Shown here: piece by piece, positions 1 to 6,572 of the stretch
How positions within the stretch are numbered: position 1 is the stretch's first letter
Layout of the letters: each line of letters begins with the position of its first letter
Source of the DNA: JAFDWI01 sp040255345
GTDB taxonomy: Bacteria > Actinomycetota > Acidimicrobiia > Acidimicrobiales > Iamiaceae
Length of the DNA stretch: 16,566 nucleotides
Assembly: GCA_040255345.1 (NCBI GenBank)
Contig: JBDZUV010000067.1
Location: 1-16,566, forward strand
Direction: 5' to 3'
Notes under the pieces: model-generated
What the model saw: only the letters and a program-made list of their open reading frames with translations
What the model was told of the DNA's origin: nothing
Database searches by the model: none
Position numbers and translations under genes: made by a program

Positions 1-5
1 CGGCG

Positions 6-815
6 TCAGGGTGACTGGCAGGTGGGGCACCAGAACAGATTGCGATTGCCCAACTCGCGTGTCCGCACCGTGTCACCGCAGACATGGCAGGCCTGACCGG
101 CGCGGCGGTACACGTACACCTCGCCGCCGTGCGCGTCTTCGCGCGGCGGACGGCCCATGGCTTCGGGCAGATGGTCGTCACGCACGGTGTCGACCCGCCC
201 GTGGCGGAACGCGTACTGCATCAACTCGACGAAGTCCGACCACAACGCCGACCACTCGTCTTCGGTGATCGAGCGCGCCTCGCGCATCGGGTCGATCCCA
301 TTGCGAAACAGCACCTCGGCCCGGAAGATGTTGCCGCTGCCGGCCACCACCGACTGGTCCATGAGCAGCGTCGCGATCGGCGCACGGCTCGCCGAGATCC
401 GCGCCCGGGCGCGCTCGCCCGTCGATTCGGCCCGCAGCGGATCGTCACCGAGTCGGGCTTCGATGTCGTCCTTGCCGGCGGGGTCGACGATCTCGCACCG
501 GGTCGCACCTCGCAGGTCGGCCCACGACGTGCGACTCACCAGCCTGAGCCGGATCTCACCCACCGGCTCGGGCACCGGGGCATCACCGACGGTGAACCGG
601 CCGTAGAGGCCCAGGTGCACGTGGAGGATGTGCGCGTGCGGGAACCGCACGAACAGGTGCTTGCCCACCGATTCCGCGCCGAGCACCTTGTGCCCGTCGA
701 TCAGTGCGGCCCCCTCGACGAACCGACCCTGGGGACTGGACGCGTGGACGACCCGGCGGGCGAATCGTTGCTCGATCTCGGCCGCGAGCCGGTGGGTGAC
801 GTGGCCTTCGGGCAT
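6..815 (-). CDS. Fpg/Nei-family DNA glycosylase/AP lyase (Nei-like)
   Basis: Base-excision repair enzyme of the formamidopyrimidine/endonuclease VIII family, which removes oxidised bases and cleaves the abasic site. The protein (269 aa) begins MPEGH. Pro2 is the family's catalytic nucleophile and Glu3 its partner, so the ATG at 815 must be the start, even though an in-frame TTG lies 15 nt upstream at 830. Lys52 (GKHLF) fits the conserved beta-hairpin lysine. The helix-two-turn-helix is VAGSGNIFRAEVLF (about 157-170, Asn162). The C-terminal zinc finger uses C243/C246 and C263/C266 with Arg258 on its loop. The MPEGH...HRLA opening resembles the mycobacterial Nei-like proteins (Rv2464c type) more than MutM; this subgroup call comes from memory of the family. 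The gene is divergent from purK across a 172-nt gap. No Shine-Dalgarno site is evident. Confidence 0.93.
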   Translation of the reverse strand: MPEGHVTHRLAAEIEQRFARRVVHASSPQGRFVEGAALIDGHKVLGAESVGKHLFVRFPHAHILHVHLGLYGRFTVGDAPVPEPVGEIRLRLVSRTSWADLRGATRCEIVDPAGKDDIEARLGDDPLRAESTGERARARISASRAPIATLLMDQSVVAGSGNIFRAEVLFRNGIDPMREARSITEDEWSALWSDFVELMQYAFRHGRVDTVRDDHLPEAMGRPPREDAHGGEVYVYRRAGQACHVCGDTVRTRELGNRNLFWCPTCQSP

Positions 816-987
816 CGCAGGTCGATTCAACCATGACCGGCGTGCCGCCGCACCAACCGCTCAGGGCACGACCCCGGCGAGTCCCGACCGTCGGCCGCTG
901 CACAGGGCACCGGTATCGGCCGTCCAGTGACCGAACGCGCACTGCGGGGGGAACCTGTCGACACCCGCTCGTCGGCAAGTAGGGTCG

Positions 988-2175
988 ATGGTCGTGGACG
1001 CACGAACGGGACTGCCGGTGGTGGGCATCGTCGGCGCCGGCCAACTCGCGCGGATGTGTCAGCCTCCGGCGATCGAGCTCGGCATCTCGTTGCGCGTGCT
1101 CGCCGCAGCGCCCGACGACAGCGCGGCACTCGTCATTCCCGACGTCGTCGTCGGCGACCACACCGACCTCGACGACCTGCGACGGCTCGCGGTGGGCTGC
1201 GACGTGGTCACCTGGGACCACGAACACGTGCCCGGTTCTCACATCGCCACGCTCGCCGCGGAGGGCGTGGAGGTCCGACCGGGAGCGTCGGCGCTGCGCT
1301 ACGCCCAGGACAAGGGCGACATGCGGCGACGCCTGACCGAACTGGGGGTCCCGTGCCCGGAGTGGGTCGACCTGGAACCGGCCGACGATCCCAAGGGGAC
1401 CCTCGCCGAGTTCGGTGCCCGGGTCGGCTGGCCGCTCGTCCTCAAGGCATCCCGGCACGGCTACGACGGAAGGGGCGTCTGGACGATCGACGGCCTGGAC
1501 GACGCCGCCGATCTGCTGGCGTCCGGTACCGCGATGTTGGCCGAGGAACTGGTGCCGATCGCCCGGGAGTTGGCGGTGGACGTCGCCCGCAACCCGTCCG
1601 GCGATCTCGCCGCCTGGCCGGTGGTCGAAACGGTGCAACGCGAGGGGATCTGCGTCGAGGTCCTCGCGCCCGCGCCCGCCCTGGGTGCCGCGCTGGAGTC
1701 CGATGCGAGAAGCATCGCCAGGACGGTCGCCCAGGCACTGGACGTCGCCGGCGTGCTCGCGGTCGAACTGTTCGAGACGACCGATGGTCGGCTCGTGGTC
1801 AATGAACTCGCCATGCGCCCGCACAACTCGGGGCACTGGACGATCGAGGGTTCACGGACCTCCCAGTTCGAACAGCATCTGCGTGCGGTCCTCGACCTTC
1901 CCCTCGGTGACACCGCGGTCACGGCGCCGGTCACCGTGATGGCGAACGTCCTCGCCGGTGGCGGCGACCTCGAACCCGCGGGACTCGACGAACGCCTGGC
2001 GACCGCGCTGGGCACCTGGCCCGACGCGAAGATCCATCTGTACGACAAGTCGTGGCGACCCGGGCGCAAGGTCGGCCACGTCACCGCGCAGGGCAACCAC
2101 CGCGACATCGTCCGTGAACGTGCCGTCGCCGCCGCGAGCTTCCTCGCCCAGGGCGACCCGGGGAGTCGGTCATGA
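988..2175 (+). CDS. purK: N5-carboxyaminoimidazole ribonucleotide synthase PurK
   Basis: ATP-grasp enzyme of de novo purine synthesis that carboxylates AIR with bicarbonate and ATP to N5-CAIR in the cytoplasm. At 395 aa it is of normal length. Visible features are an N-terminal nucleotide-binding-like motif GIVGAGQLARM (13-23), WDHEHVP (76-82), RYAQDKGDMRRRL (104-116), the ATP-grasp segment LKASRHGYDGRGVW (152-165) and the metal/ATP-site segment VNELAMRPHNSGHWT (271-285). The stop overlaps the purE ATG (ATGA at 2172-2175), so the two are translationally coupled and supply consecutive steps. The start is slightly uncertain. ATG 988 has only a weak AGGG before it, while GTG at 994 lies 8 nt after a TAnnnT hexamer (980-985) and could be a leaderless start, costing two residues. 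Confidence 0.96.
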   Translation: MVVDARTGLPVVGIVGAGQLARMCQPPAIELGISLRVLAAAPDDSAALVIPDVVVGDHTDLDDLRRLAVGCDVVTWDHEHVPGSHIATLAAEGVEVRPGASALRYAQDKGDMRRRLTELGVPCPEWVDLEPADDPKGTLAEFGARVGWPLVLKASRHGYDGRGVWTIDGLDDAADLLASGTAMLAEELVPIARELAVDVARNPSGDLAAWPVVETVQREGICVEVLAPAPALGAALESDARSIARTVAQALDVAGVLAVELFETTDGRLVVNELAMRPHNSGHWTIEGSRTSQFEQHLRAVLDLPLGDTAVTAPVTVMANVLAGGGDLEPAGLDERLATALGTWPDAKIHLYDKSWRPGRKVGHVTAQGNHRDIVRERAVAAASFLAQGDPGSRS

Positions 2176-2687
2176 CCACCGCACCGCTCGTCGGCATCAT
2201 CATGGGTTCGGACTCGGACTGGCCGACCATGGAAGCCGCCGCCACCGCACTCGACGAGTTCGACGTGCCCTTCGAGGCCCACGTCGTATCGGCCCATCGC
2301 ACTCCCCTCGGCATGACCGACTACGCCCGCCGGGCCGCCGGCCGCGGGCTCAGGGTCGTCATCGCCGGAGCCGGCGGCGCCGCCCATCTGCCGGGCATGG
2401 TCGCATCGCTCACGCCGCTGCCCGTGATCGGCGTCCCGGTCCCCCTGCAGTACCTCGACGGGATGGACTCGCTGTTGTCGATCGTGCAGATGCCCGCGGG
2501 CGTGCCGGTGGCCTGCGTGTCGATCGGCGGGGCCCGCAACGCCGGCCTGCTCGCGGTACGGATCCTCGCCAGCGGCGACGACCGGCTCACGAGGTCGATG
2601 GAGGGCTTCCAGGCCGACCTCGCGGAGACCGCGCGCGCGAAGGATGCCGCGCTCGGCGAGCGTCTCGGTCGAACAGACCCGGCCTGA
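2172..2687 (+). CDS. purE: N5-carboxyaminoimidazole ribonucleotide mutase PurE (class I)
   Basis: Converts N5-CAIR, the product of the preceding purK, to CAIR in de novo purine synthesis; the family forms octamers. The 171-aa protein shows the class I signature: GSDSDW (12-17) for phosphate/substrate binding, SAHRTP (40-45) with the catalytic His42, the GAGGAAHLPGM loop (66-76), and LDGMDSLLSIVQMP (95-108). A bacterial class I PurE accompanied by purK fits the two-step AIR-N5-CAIR-CAIR route. It overlaps purK by four bases (ATGA). The C-terminal tail after about residue 150 is Ala/Arg/Asp-rich and probably not catalytic. No clear intrinsic terminator follows it. Confidence 0.97.
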   Translation: MTTAPLVGIIMGSDSDWPTMEAAATALDEFDVPFEAHVVSAHRTPLGMTDYARRAAGRGLRVVIAGAGGAAHLPGMVASLTPLPVIGVPVPLQYLDGMDSLLSIVQMPAGVPVACVSIGGARNAGLLAVRILASGDDRLTRSMEGFQADLAETARAKDAALGERLGRTDPA

Positions 2688-2776
2688 TCGGACCCGACCG
2701 GACGCCACGGCCGCACGAGACCGGTCGACCGCGGCGGGCCGTCCGCGGGACCGCGCTGCCCGAATCACGGTGCCCC

Positions 2777-2863
2777 GACCAAGCATCGGCCGGACCACGC
2801 TGCCCAGACCACGCATCGGCCGGACCACGCTGCCCGAATCACGCTGCCCGGACCACGCTGCCC
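2777..2863. repeat. degenerate direct repeat (GGACCACGCTGCCC core)
   Basis: Two 29-nt units, 2777-2805 and 2807-2835, differ at one base and lie 30 nt apart. They are followed by two 14-nt half-units ending in CACGCTGCCC (2836-2849 and 2850-2863). The period changes from 30 to 14, so this is a decayed tandem expansion and not a CRISPR or a coding repeat. Its function is unknown. Confidence 0.7.
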
Positions 2864-3072
2864 GACACCGCCGCACCGTCGGACCCATCGCGGTGCCCGC
2901 CAACCCGGTCGACGTCGGACGACGTCGGGCGAACGCTCGAATCGGCTCGTCCTCTGGCATCTGCGGGCGTCGATCGGAGCGACACGCCGGGCCCGCCGCG
3001 GTCACTGCCGTGGGGAACCCCGCCGATGCCAACCAAACGGTGCCGATGACATCGGTTTCAGCTCGTTCATGA

Positions 3073-3177
3073 ACCGAGGGGAACTGGGACGGCATCGCGT
3101 TCCATCCGAACGCCGCCGGCCAGCAGCAGATGGCGGCACTGGTCACCGCCGCTGCACGACGGCACCTCGACCGCTGA
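3073..3177 (+). pseudogene. remnant of SGNH/GDSL-type hydrolase C-terminus
   Basis: Directly after an in-frame TGA (3070-3072), this frame encodes 34 residues ending at TGA 3175-3177. The core is WDGIAFHPNAAGQQQMAALV. An FHPNAAGQ motif followed by an amphipathic Ala-rich helix and the end of the protein is typical of block V of actinobacterial SGNH hydrolases, where the His belongs to the catalytic triad. The rest of such an enzyme (GDS block, oxyanion Gly/Asn) is not seen upstream. A neighbouring frame reads GHCRGEP then ADDIGFSSF just before it, which may be more of the same gene after a frameshift. The family call is inference from one motif. Confidence 0.45.
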
Positions 3178-3271
3178 CCGGGCGGGCCGCCGAGCAGGGT
3201 GGCCGGGTGAGTCAGCCGAGCGAGTCGCTGGGCGGGATCGACCCCTGGTCTCCGAGGGTGGTCACGGTTGC

Positions 3272-5608
3272 TCAGGCGAAGCGCCGGAGCCGCAGGCTGT
3301 TGGTGACCACGAACACCGACGAGAAGGCCATCGCGGCCCCGGCGATCATCGGGTCGAGCAGGCCGAACGCGGCGAGTGGCAGCGCCGCGACGTTGTACGC
3401 GAACGCCCAGAACAGATTGCCCTTGATCGTCGCCAGGGTGCGTCGCGCCAGACGGATGGCGTCACCGGCGACCCGCAGGTCGCCCCGCACCAGGGTCAGA
3501 TCCGATGCCTCGATCGCCACGTCGGTGCCCGTCCCCATGGCGAGGCCGAGGTCGGCCTGCGCGAGCGCGGCGGCGTCGTTGACCCCGTCGCCGACCATCG
3601 CCACCGTGCGACCCTGCGCCTGGAGTCGCTCGACCACCGCGACCTTGCCGGCGGGCAGGACGCCGGCGATCACGCTGTCTCGTGCCGGGTCGATGCCGAT
3701 CTCGGCGGCGACGCTGCGGGCGACGGCCTCGTGGTCGCCGGTGAGCAGCACGGGTCGCAGCCCGAGTCGGCGGAGCTCCGCGATCGCCTCGGCGGAGGTG
3801 GCCTTGACGACGTCGGCGACGACGAGCACGCCCCGGGCGGCGCCGTCCCAACCGACCGCGACCGCGGTGTGCCCCTGCTCCCCCGCCTCGACGACGGCGG
3901 CTTCGAGGTCGCCGTCGAGGTCGTGGTGCCGCTCCGCGAGCAGCGCCGGTCGACCGACGACGACGGCATGGTCGACCCCGTCGTCGACGACCATGCCACG
4001 CACGCCGAGTCCGGGGATGTTCGAGAAGTCCTCGACCGTGGGCAGTGCTCCGAGCCGGTCACGGGCACCGTGCGCGATGGCCTGGGCGATCGGGTGTTCC
4101 GACGCGTGCTCGACCGCCCCGGCGAGTCGCAGCAACTGGTCGTGGTCGACTCCGTCGGCGGCGACGACGCCGGCCAGGGTCATACGCCCTTCGGTGACCG
4201 TCCCGGTCTTGTCGAGCACGACGGTGTCGACGCGGCGGGTCGACTCGAGCACCTCCGGGCCCTTGATGAGGATGCCGAGCTGGGCGCCACGGCCGGTACC
4301 GACCATGAGCGCGGTCGGGGTGGCCAGGCCGAGGGCACAGGGACACGCGATGATCAACACGGCGACCGACGCGGTGAACGCCGCGGTGCTGCCTTCACCG
4401 ACGATGATCCACACGGCGAACGTGACCAGTGCGAGCCCGATGACGATCGGAACGAACACGGCGGAGATCCGGTCGGCCAATCGCTGGGCCTCGGCCTTGC
4501 CGGTCTGGGCGGCCTCGACCAGCCGCGCCATCTGGGCGAGTTGGGTGTCGGCACCGACTCGGTTCGCCTCGACGACGAGCCGACCTCCGGCGTTGACGGT
4601 GCCACCCACGACGGGGTCGCCGGGTGCGACTTCGACCGGCACCGATTCGCCGGTGACCATCGACGTGTCGACCGCGGACGTTCCCTCGACGATGGTGCCG
4701 TCGGTGGCGACCTTCTCGCCGGGACGGACCACGAATCGGTCCCCCATGGCGAGTTCGTCGATGGGAACGGTCACCTCTGCGCCGCCGCGCAGCACGGTGG
4801 CCTCCTTGGCGCCCAGGTGCAGCAGCGCCCGCAGGGCCGCGCCGGAACGGCGCTTGGCGCGCGCCTCGAGGTAGCGGCCGATGAGGATGAAGAGCGTGAC
4901 CCCGGCGGCGGCTTCGAGGTAGATGTTGGCCGCGCCGTCGCTGCGGGAGATGGTGAATTCGAACCCGTGGGTCATGCCGGGCATACCGGCGGTGCCGAAG
5001 AACAGCGCGTACAACGACCACCCGAACGCGGCCACGGTGCCCAGCGACACGAGCGTGTCCATCGTGGTGGCGCCGTGGCGAAGGTTCGCCCAGGCGGCCC
5101 GGTGGAAGGGCCAGCCGCCCCAGACGACGACCGGAGCGGCGAGGGTGAGCGACAGCCACTGCCAGTTCGTGAACTGCCATGCGGGCACCATCGCCAGGGC
5201 GATGACCGGGATCGTCAGTGCCGCGGAGACGAGCACCCGTTGGCGGAGCGACGCGGTGGACGGGTCGACGAGGTCATTGGCGACGCCGGTGTCGGTCCGG
5301 TCCGCCTTGCCGCTGCCGTTGCCGTTGCCGGCCCGGGCATCGACGACCGGTCTGGCTGTGTAACCGGCCTGTGCCACGGTCGTCATCAGCGTGTGGGGGT
5401 CGACGTCGCCGCCGTAGGTGACGGTGGCCTTCTCGGTGGCGTAGTTGACCGTGGCGGTGACCCCGTCGAGCTTGTTCAGTTTGCGTTCGATGCGGTTGGC
5501 GCACGAGGCACAGGTCATGCCGTCGATGTCGAGGTCGATCACGTGACGGGCCGGGAGGACGGCGTCGGCGCGGCCGTCCGAAACGTCGGTGTGGGTACGC
5601 GAGGTCAC
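3272..5608 (-). CDS. copA: Cu(+)-exporting P1B-type ATPase CopA
   Basis: Membrane pump that exports Cu(I) from the cytosol using ATP. The 778-aa protein has one N-terminal heavy-metal-associated domain with GMTCASC (30-36), a Gly/Asn-rich linker (about 93-105), then the P-type core. Core motifs are TGES in the actuator domain (319-322), the transmembrane metal site CPC (422-424), the phosphorylated Asp466 in DKTGT, the P1B-specific His-Pro (505-506) and GDGVND (673-678). In the last two membrane helices Tyr738-Asn739 and Met760 with Ser763-Ser764 are the residues that mark the Cu(I) subgroup. The start is a GTG at 5608 whose bases overlap the copZ stop (GTGA), so the pump is translated with its chaperone. 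Control is probably by the CsoR-type operator upstream of copZ. Confidence 0.97.
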   Translation of the reverse strand: MTSRTHTDVSDGRADAVLPARHVIDLDIDGMTCASCANRIERKLNKLDGVTATVNYATEKATVTYGGDVDPHTLMTTVAQAGYTARPVVDARAGNGNGSGKADRTDTGVANDLVDPSTASLRQRVLVSAALTIPVIALAMVPAWQFTNWQWLSLTLAAPVVVWGGWPFHRAAWANLRHGATTMDTLVSLGTVAAFGWSLYALFFGTAGMPGMTHGFEFTISRSDGAANIYLEAAAGVTLFILIGRYLEARAKRRSGAALRALLHLGAKEATVLRGGAEVTVPIDELAMGDRFVVRPGEKVATDGTIVEGTSAVDTSMVTGESVPVEVAPGDPVVGGTVNAGGRLVVEANRVGADTQLAQMARLVEAAQTGKAEAQRLADRISAVFVPIVIGLALVTFAVWIIVGEGSTAAFTASVAVLIIACPCALGLATPTALMVGTGRGAQLGILIKGPEVLESTRRVDTVVLDKTGTVTEGRMTLAGVVAADGVDHDQLLRLAGAVEHASEHPIAQAIAHGARDRLGALPTVEDFSNIPGLGVRGMVVDDGVDHAVVVGRPALLAERHHDLDGDLEAAVVEAGEQGHTAVAVGWDGAARGVLVVADVVKATSAEAIAELRRLGLRPVLLTGDHEAVARSVAAEIGIDPARDSVIAGVLPAGKVAVVERLQAQGRTVAMVGDGVNDAAALAQADLGLAMGTGTDVAIEASDLTLVRGDLRVAGDAIRLARRTLATIKGNLFWAFAYNVAALPLAAFGLLDPMIAGAAMAFSSVFVVTNSLRLRRFA

Positions 5609-5832
5609 GATGGAGTGACCGTCGATGGCCCGCGCAACGTGTAGCCGGCTTCGGTGACGGCGTTGCGGACGTCGTCGTCGGTGACCGGATCGTCCGAGGT
5701 GACCTCGAGGCGGCCGGTCGCCAGGTCGACGGCCACGTCGGTCACGCCGGGGATCTCGGTGACCTCTTCGGTGACCGACGCGACGCAGTGGCCGCAGGTC
5801 ATGCCTTCGACGGTGTAGGTACTCGTGGTCAT
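5605..5832 (-). CDS. copZ: copper chaperone CopZ (HMA domain protein)
   Basis: Small cytosolic Cu(I) carrier of 75 aa consisting of a single heavy-metal-associated domain. The metal site is MTCGHC (11-16), with Cys13 and Cys16. The His at the X2 position of CxxC is common in stand-alone chaperones; the paired ATPase domain has Ala-Ser there. The ATG at 5832 is preceded by GAGGAG at 5844-5839, six bases away, one of the few clear Shine-Dalgarno sites in the window. Longer in-frame extensions upstream cross the promoter and are rejected. The stop overlaps the copA GTG. It is expected to deliver copper to CopA and, in many bacteria, to the CsoR-family sensor. Confidence 0.95.
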   Translation of the reverse strand: MTTSTYTVEGMTCGHCVASVTEEVTEIPGVTDVAVDLATGRLEVTSDDPVTDDDVRNAVTEAGYTLRGPSTVTPS

Positions 5833-5872
5833 GGGATGCTCCTCGGGGTTCGACCGCGTCGTCTCACCATCC

Positions 5873-5902
5873 AGTCTATACCCCCTAGGGGTATAGAGGA
5901 AA
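5873..5902 (-). promoter_or_regulatory. putative copZA promoter
   Basis: Read on the minus strand, a -10-like TAGACT (5878-5873) is preceded 18 nt upstream by TTTCCT (5902-5897), a weak -35. The 18-nt spacer is almost entirely occupied by the CsoR-like operator, a placement that would let a bound repressor block RNA polymerase. The transcript would start about 35 nt before the copZ ATG, leaving room for the GAGGAG ribosome site. This assignment is by eye. Confidence 0.45.
5876..5896. promoter_or_regulatory. CsoR-type copper-responsive operator
   Basis: Perfect inverted repeat with 9-nt arms CTATACCCC and GGGGTATAG around a 3-nt centre (CTA). The TATACCCC...GGGGTATA pattern matches the known operators of CsoR-family Cu(I)-sensing repressors, which leave DNA on binding copper. 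It lies 44-64 nt upstream of the copZ start. AT-rich ends in otherwise GC-rich DNA make chance unlikely. Confidence 0.88.
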
Positions 5903-6200
5903 GCGCGTGTCGGAGGCGTTCGCCCAGACGCCGGGCGCGCCCCCTCGGACGACGAACGGCCAGTGCCCGTCGCCGGGGCCGCGGCGGGCGCGGCGGCTGC
6001 CCGCACTCGCCTGCCGCCGTCGCCGCGGCGCCGGCTCGGGCGCGCGAGCGCGACCCGACCGACCTGCTGACCCGGTTGCCGCTCGTCGCGGCGTCGGCGA
6101 TGCGGAGCGGGCCCCCAAGGCCGTCCCGCGTGGTGCCGTTCCGGGTCAGCAGGTCGTTGCAGTCAGGCCCCCTTGGTCATGCCGGGATCCGATGACGTCC

Positions 6201-6230
6201 GGTCTCGATCCATCGGGTCGGATCGGGACC
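6201..6230. repeat. inverted repeat / stem-loop
   Basis: Arms GGTCTCGATCC (6201-6211) and GGATCGGGACC (6220-6230) pair over 11 positions with one G-T, around an 8-nt loop. The first seven bases can instead pair perfectly with CGAGACC at 6268-6274. No T-run follows on either strand, so an intrinsic terminator is unlikely. Confidence 0.5.
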
Positions 6231-6286
6231 GCACGGTCCTCGTCGGTGCGGCAGCTCATCGGATCACCGAGACCAGCTTCGCGAAT

Positions 6287-6304
6287 CTTGACCCGTCGGT
6301 CAAG
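6287..6304. repeat. inverted repeat
   Basis: Perfect 7-bp arms CTTGACC and GGTCAAG flank a CGTC loop. It could be a small stem-loop or a dyad operator; nothing in the sequence decides which. Confidence 0.45.
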
Positions 6305-6524
6305 CGTCGGGTCTGTCGGCGGCGCGGCGCCGGCCTGCACGGGTCGGGGCCCTCGTGGTGGCACCCGGGGCGGTGGGTGTCAGCGTCGACTGGACGAACG
6401 GAGGCGGGTAGGTGCGCTCGGCCTCTGTTGCGCCCGGCGGTCGACCGTCGGCCACCCGCGCCTCGACCGACACACCGAATCGTGCGATCGTCGATTTCGC
6501 GGCGGGGCACCATGCCACGCCCGC

Positions 6525-6530
6525 TACGAT
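6525..6530 (+). promoter_or_regulatory. possible -10 element of the serine hydrolase gene
   Basis: TACGAT fits the actinobacterial TAnnnT -10 consensus and would give a leader of about 36 nt carrying the AAAGGGG ribosome site. No -35 resembling TTGACA is at the right distance. Confidence 0.3.
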
Positions 6531-6572
6531 CCGGTGAACGCCACCCGCCACACGCGCCAAAGGGGACTCCGC

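Larger units (their letters stand above)
2688..3271. other. intergenic region without an intact gene
   Basis: This 584-nt gap separates convergent purKE and copZA. All frames are open in parts only because of high GC, and I see no protein family in them, with one exception: a short plus-strand stub at 3073-3177 that resembles the end of an SGNH hydrolase. It also holds a cluster of degenerate direct repeats at 2777-2863. No U-tract terminator was found at either gene end. Confidence 0.6.
5897..6572. other. intergenic region upstream of serine hydrolase
   Basis: This 676-nt gap lies between divergent copZ and the serine hydrolase. Open frames exist on both strands but are Arg/Pro/Gly-rich with no recognisable family, and no csoR-like gene (His-Cys-Cys pattern) was found in it. 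It contains a group of stem-loops at 6201-6304 and a possible -10 (TACGAT, 6525-6530) for the downstream gene. Confidence 0.55.

Noticed and set aside
816..830. TTG at 830 as the start of the glycosylase
   Set aside because: The catalytic proline must be residue 2 after Met removal, which requires the ATG at 815.
583..1836. Minus-strand open frame spanning the nei-purK gap
   Set aside because: It lies antisense to purK and out of frame within the glycosylase gene; composition is Arg/Gly/Asp shadow-like with no recognisable domain.
2777..2863. CRISPR-like appearance of the direct repeats
   Set aside because: Only two near-full units, no unique spacers of fixed size, and no cas genes; the period changes from 30 to 14.
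2644..3072. Plus-strand frame of 142 codons after purE, containing the direct repeats
   Set aside because: It starts inside purE, is Arg/Thr/Pro-rich, shows no domain and reads like all other frames here; the repeats appear in every frame and so give no coding support.
3731..5644. Long plus-strand open frame (637 codons) antisense to copA
   Set aside because: It is a shadow of copA: Gly/Asp/Arg/Val-rich, no family motif, while the opposite strand encodes every P1B ATPase motif.
6201..6230. tRNA T-arm resemblance (GGTCTCGATCC)
   Set aside because: No acceptor stem, anticodon arm or CCA-side pairing could be built around it.
6146..6364. Minus-strand 72-codon frame as a possible csoR or small gene
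   Set aside because: No Cys-His-Cys copper-sensing pattern or helical repressor pattern; Arg/Pro-rich with no plausible ribosome site.
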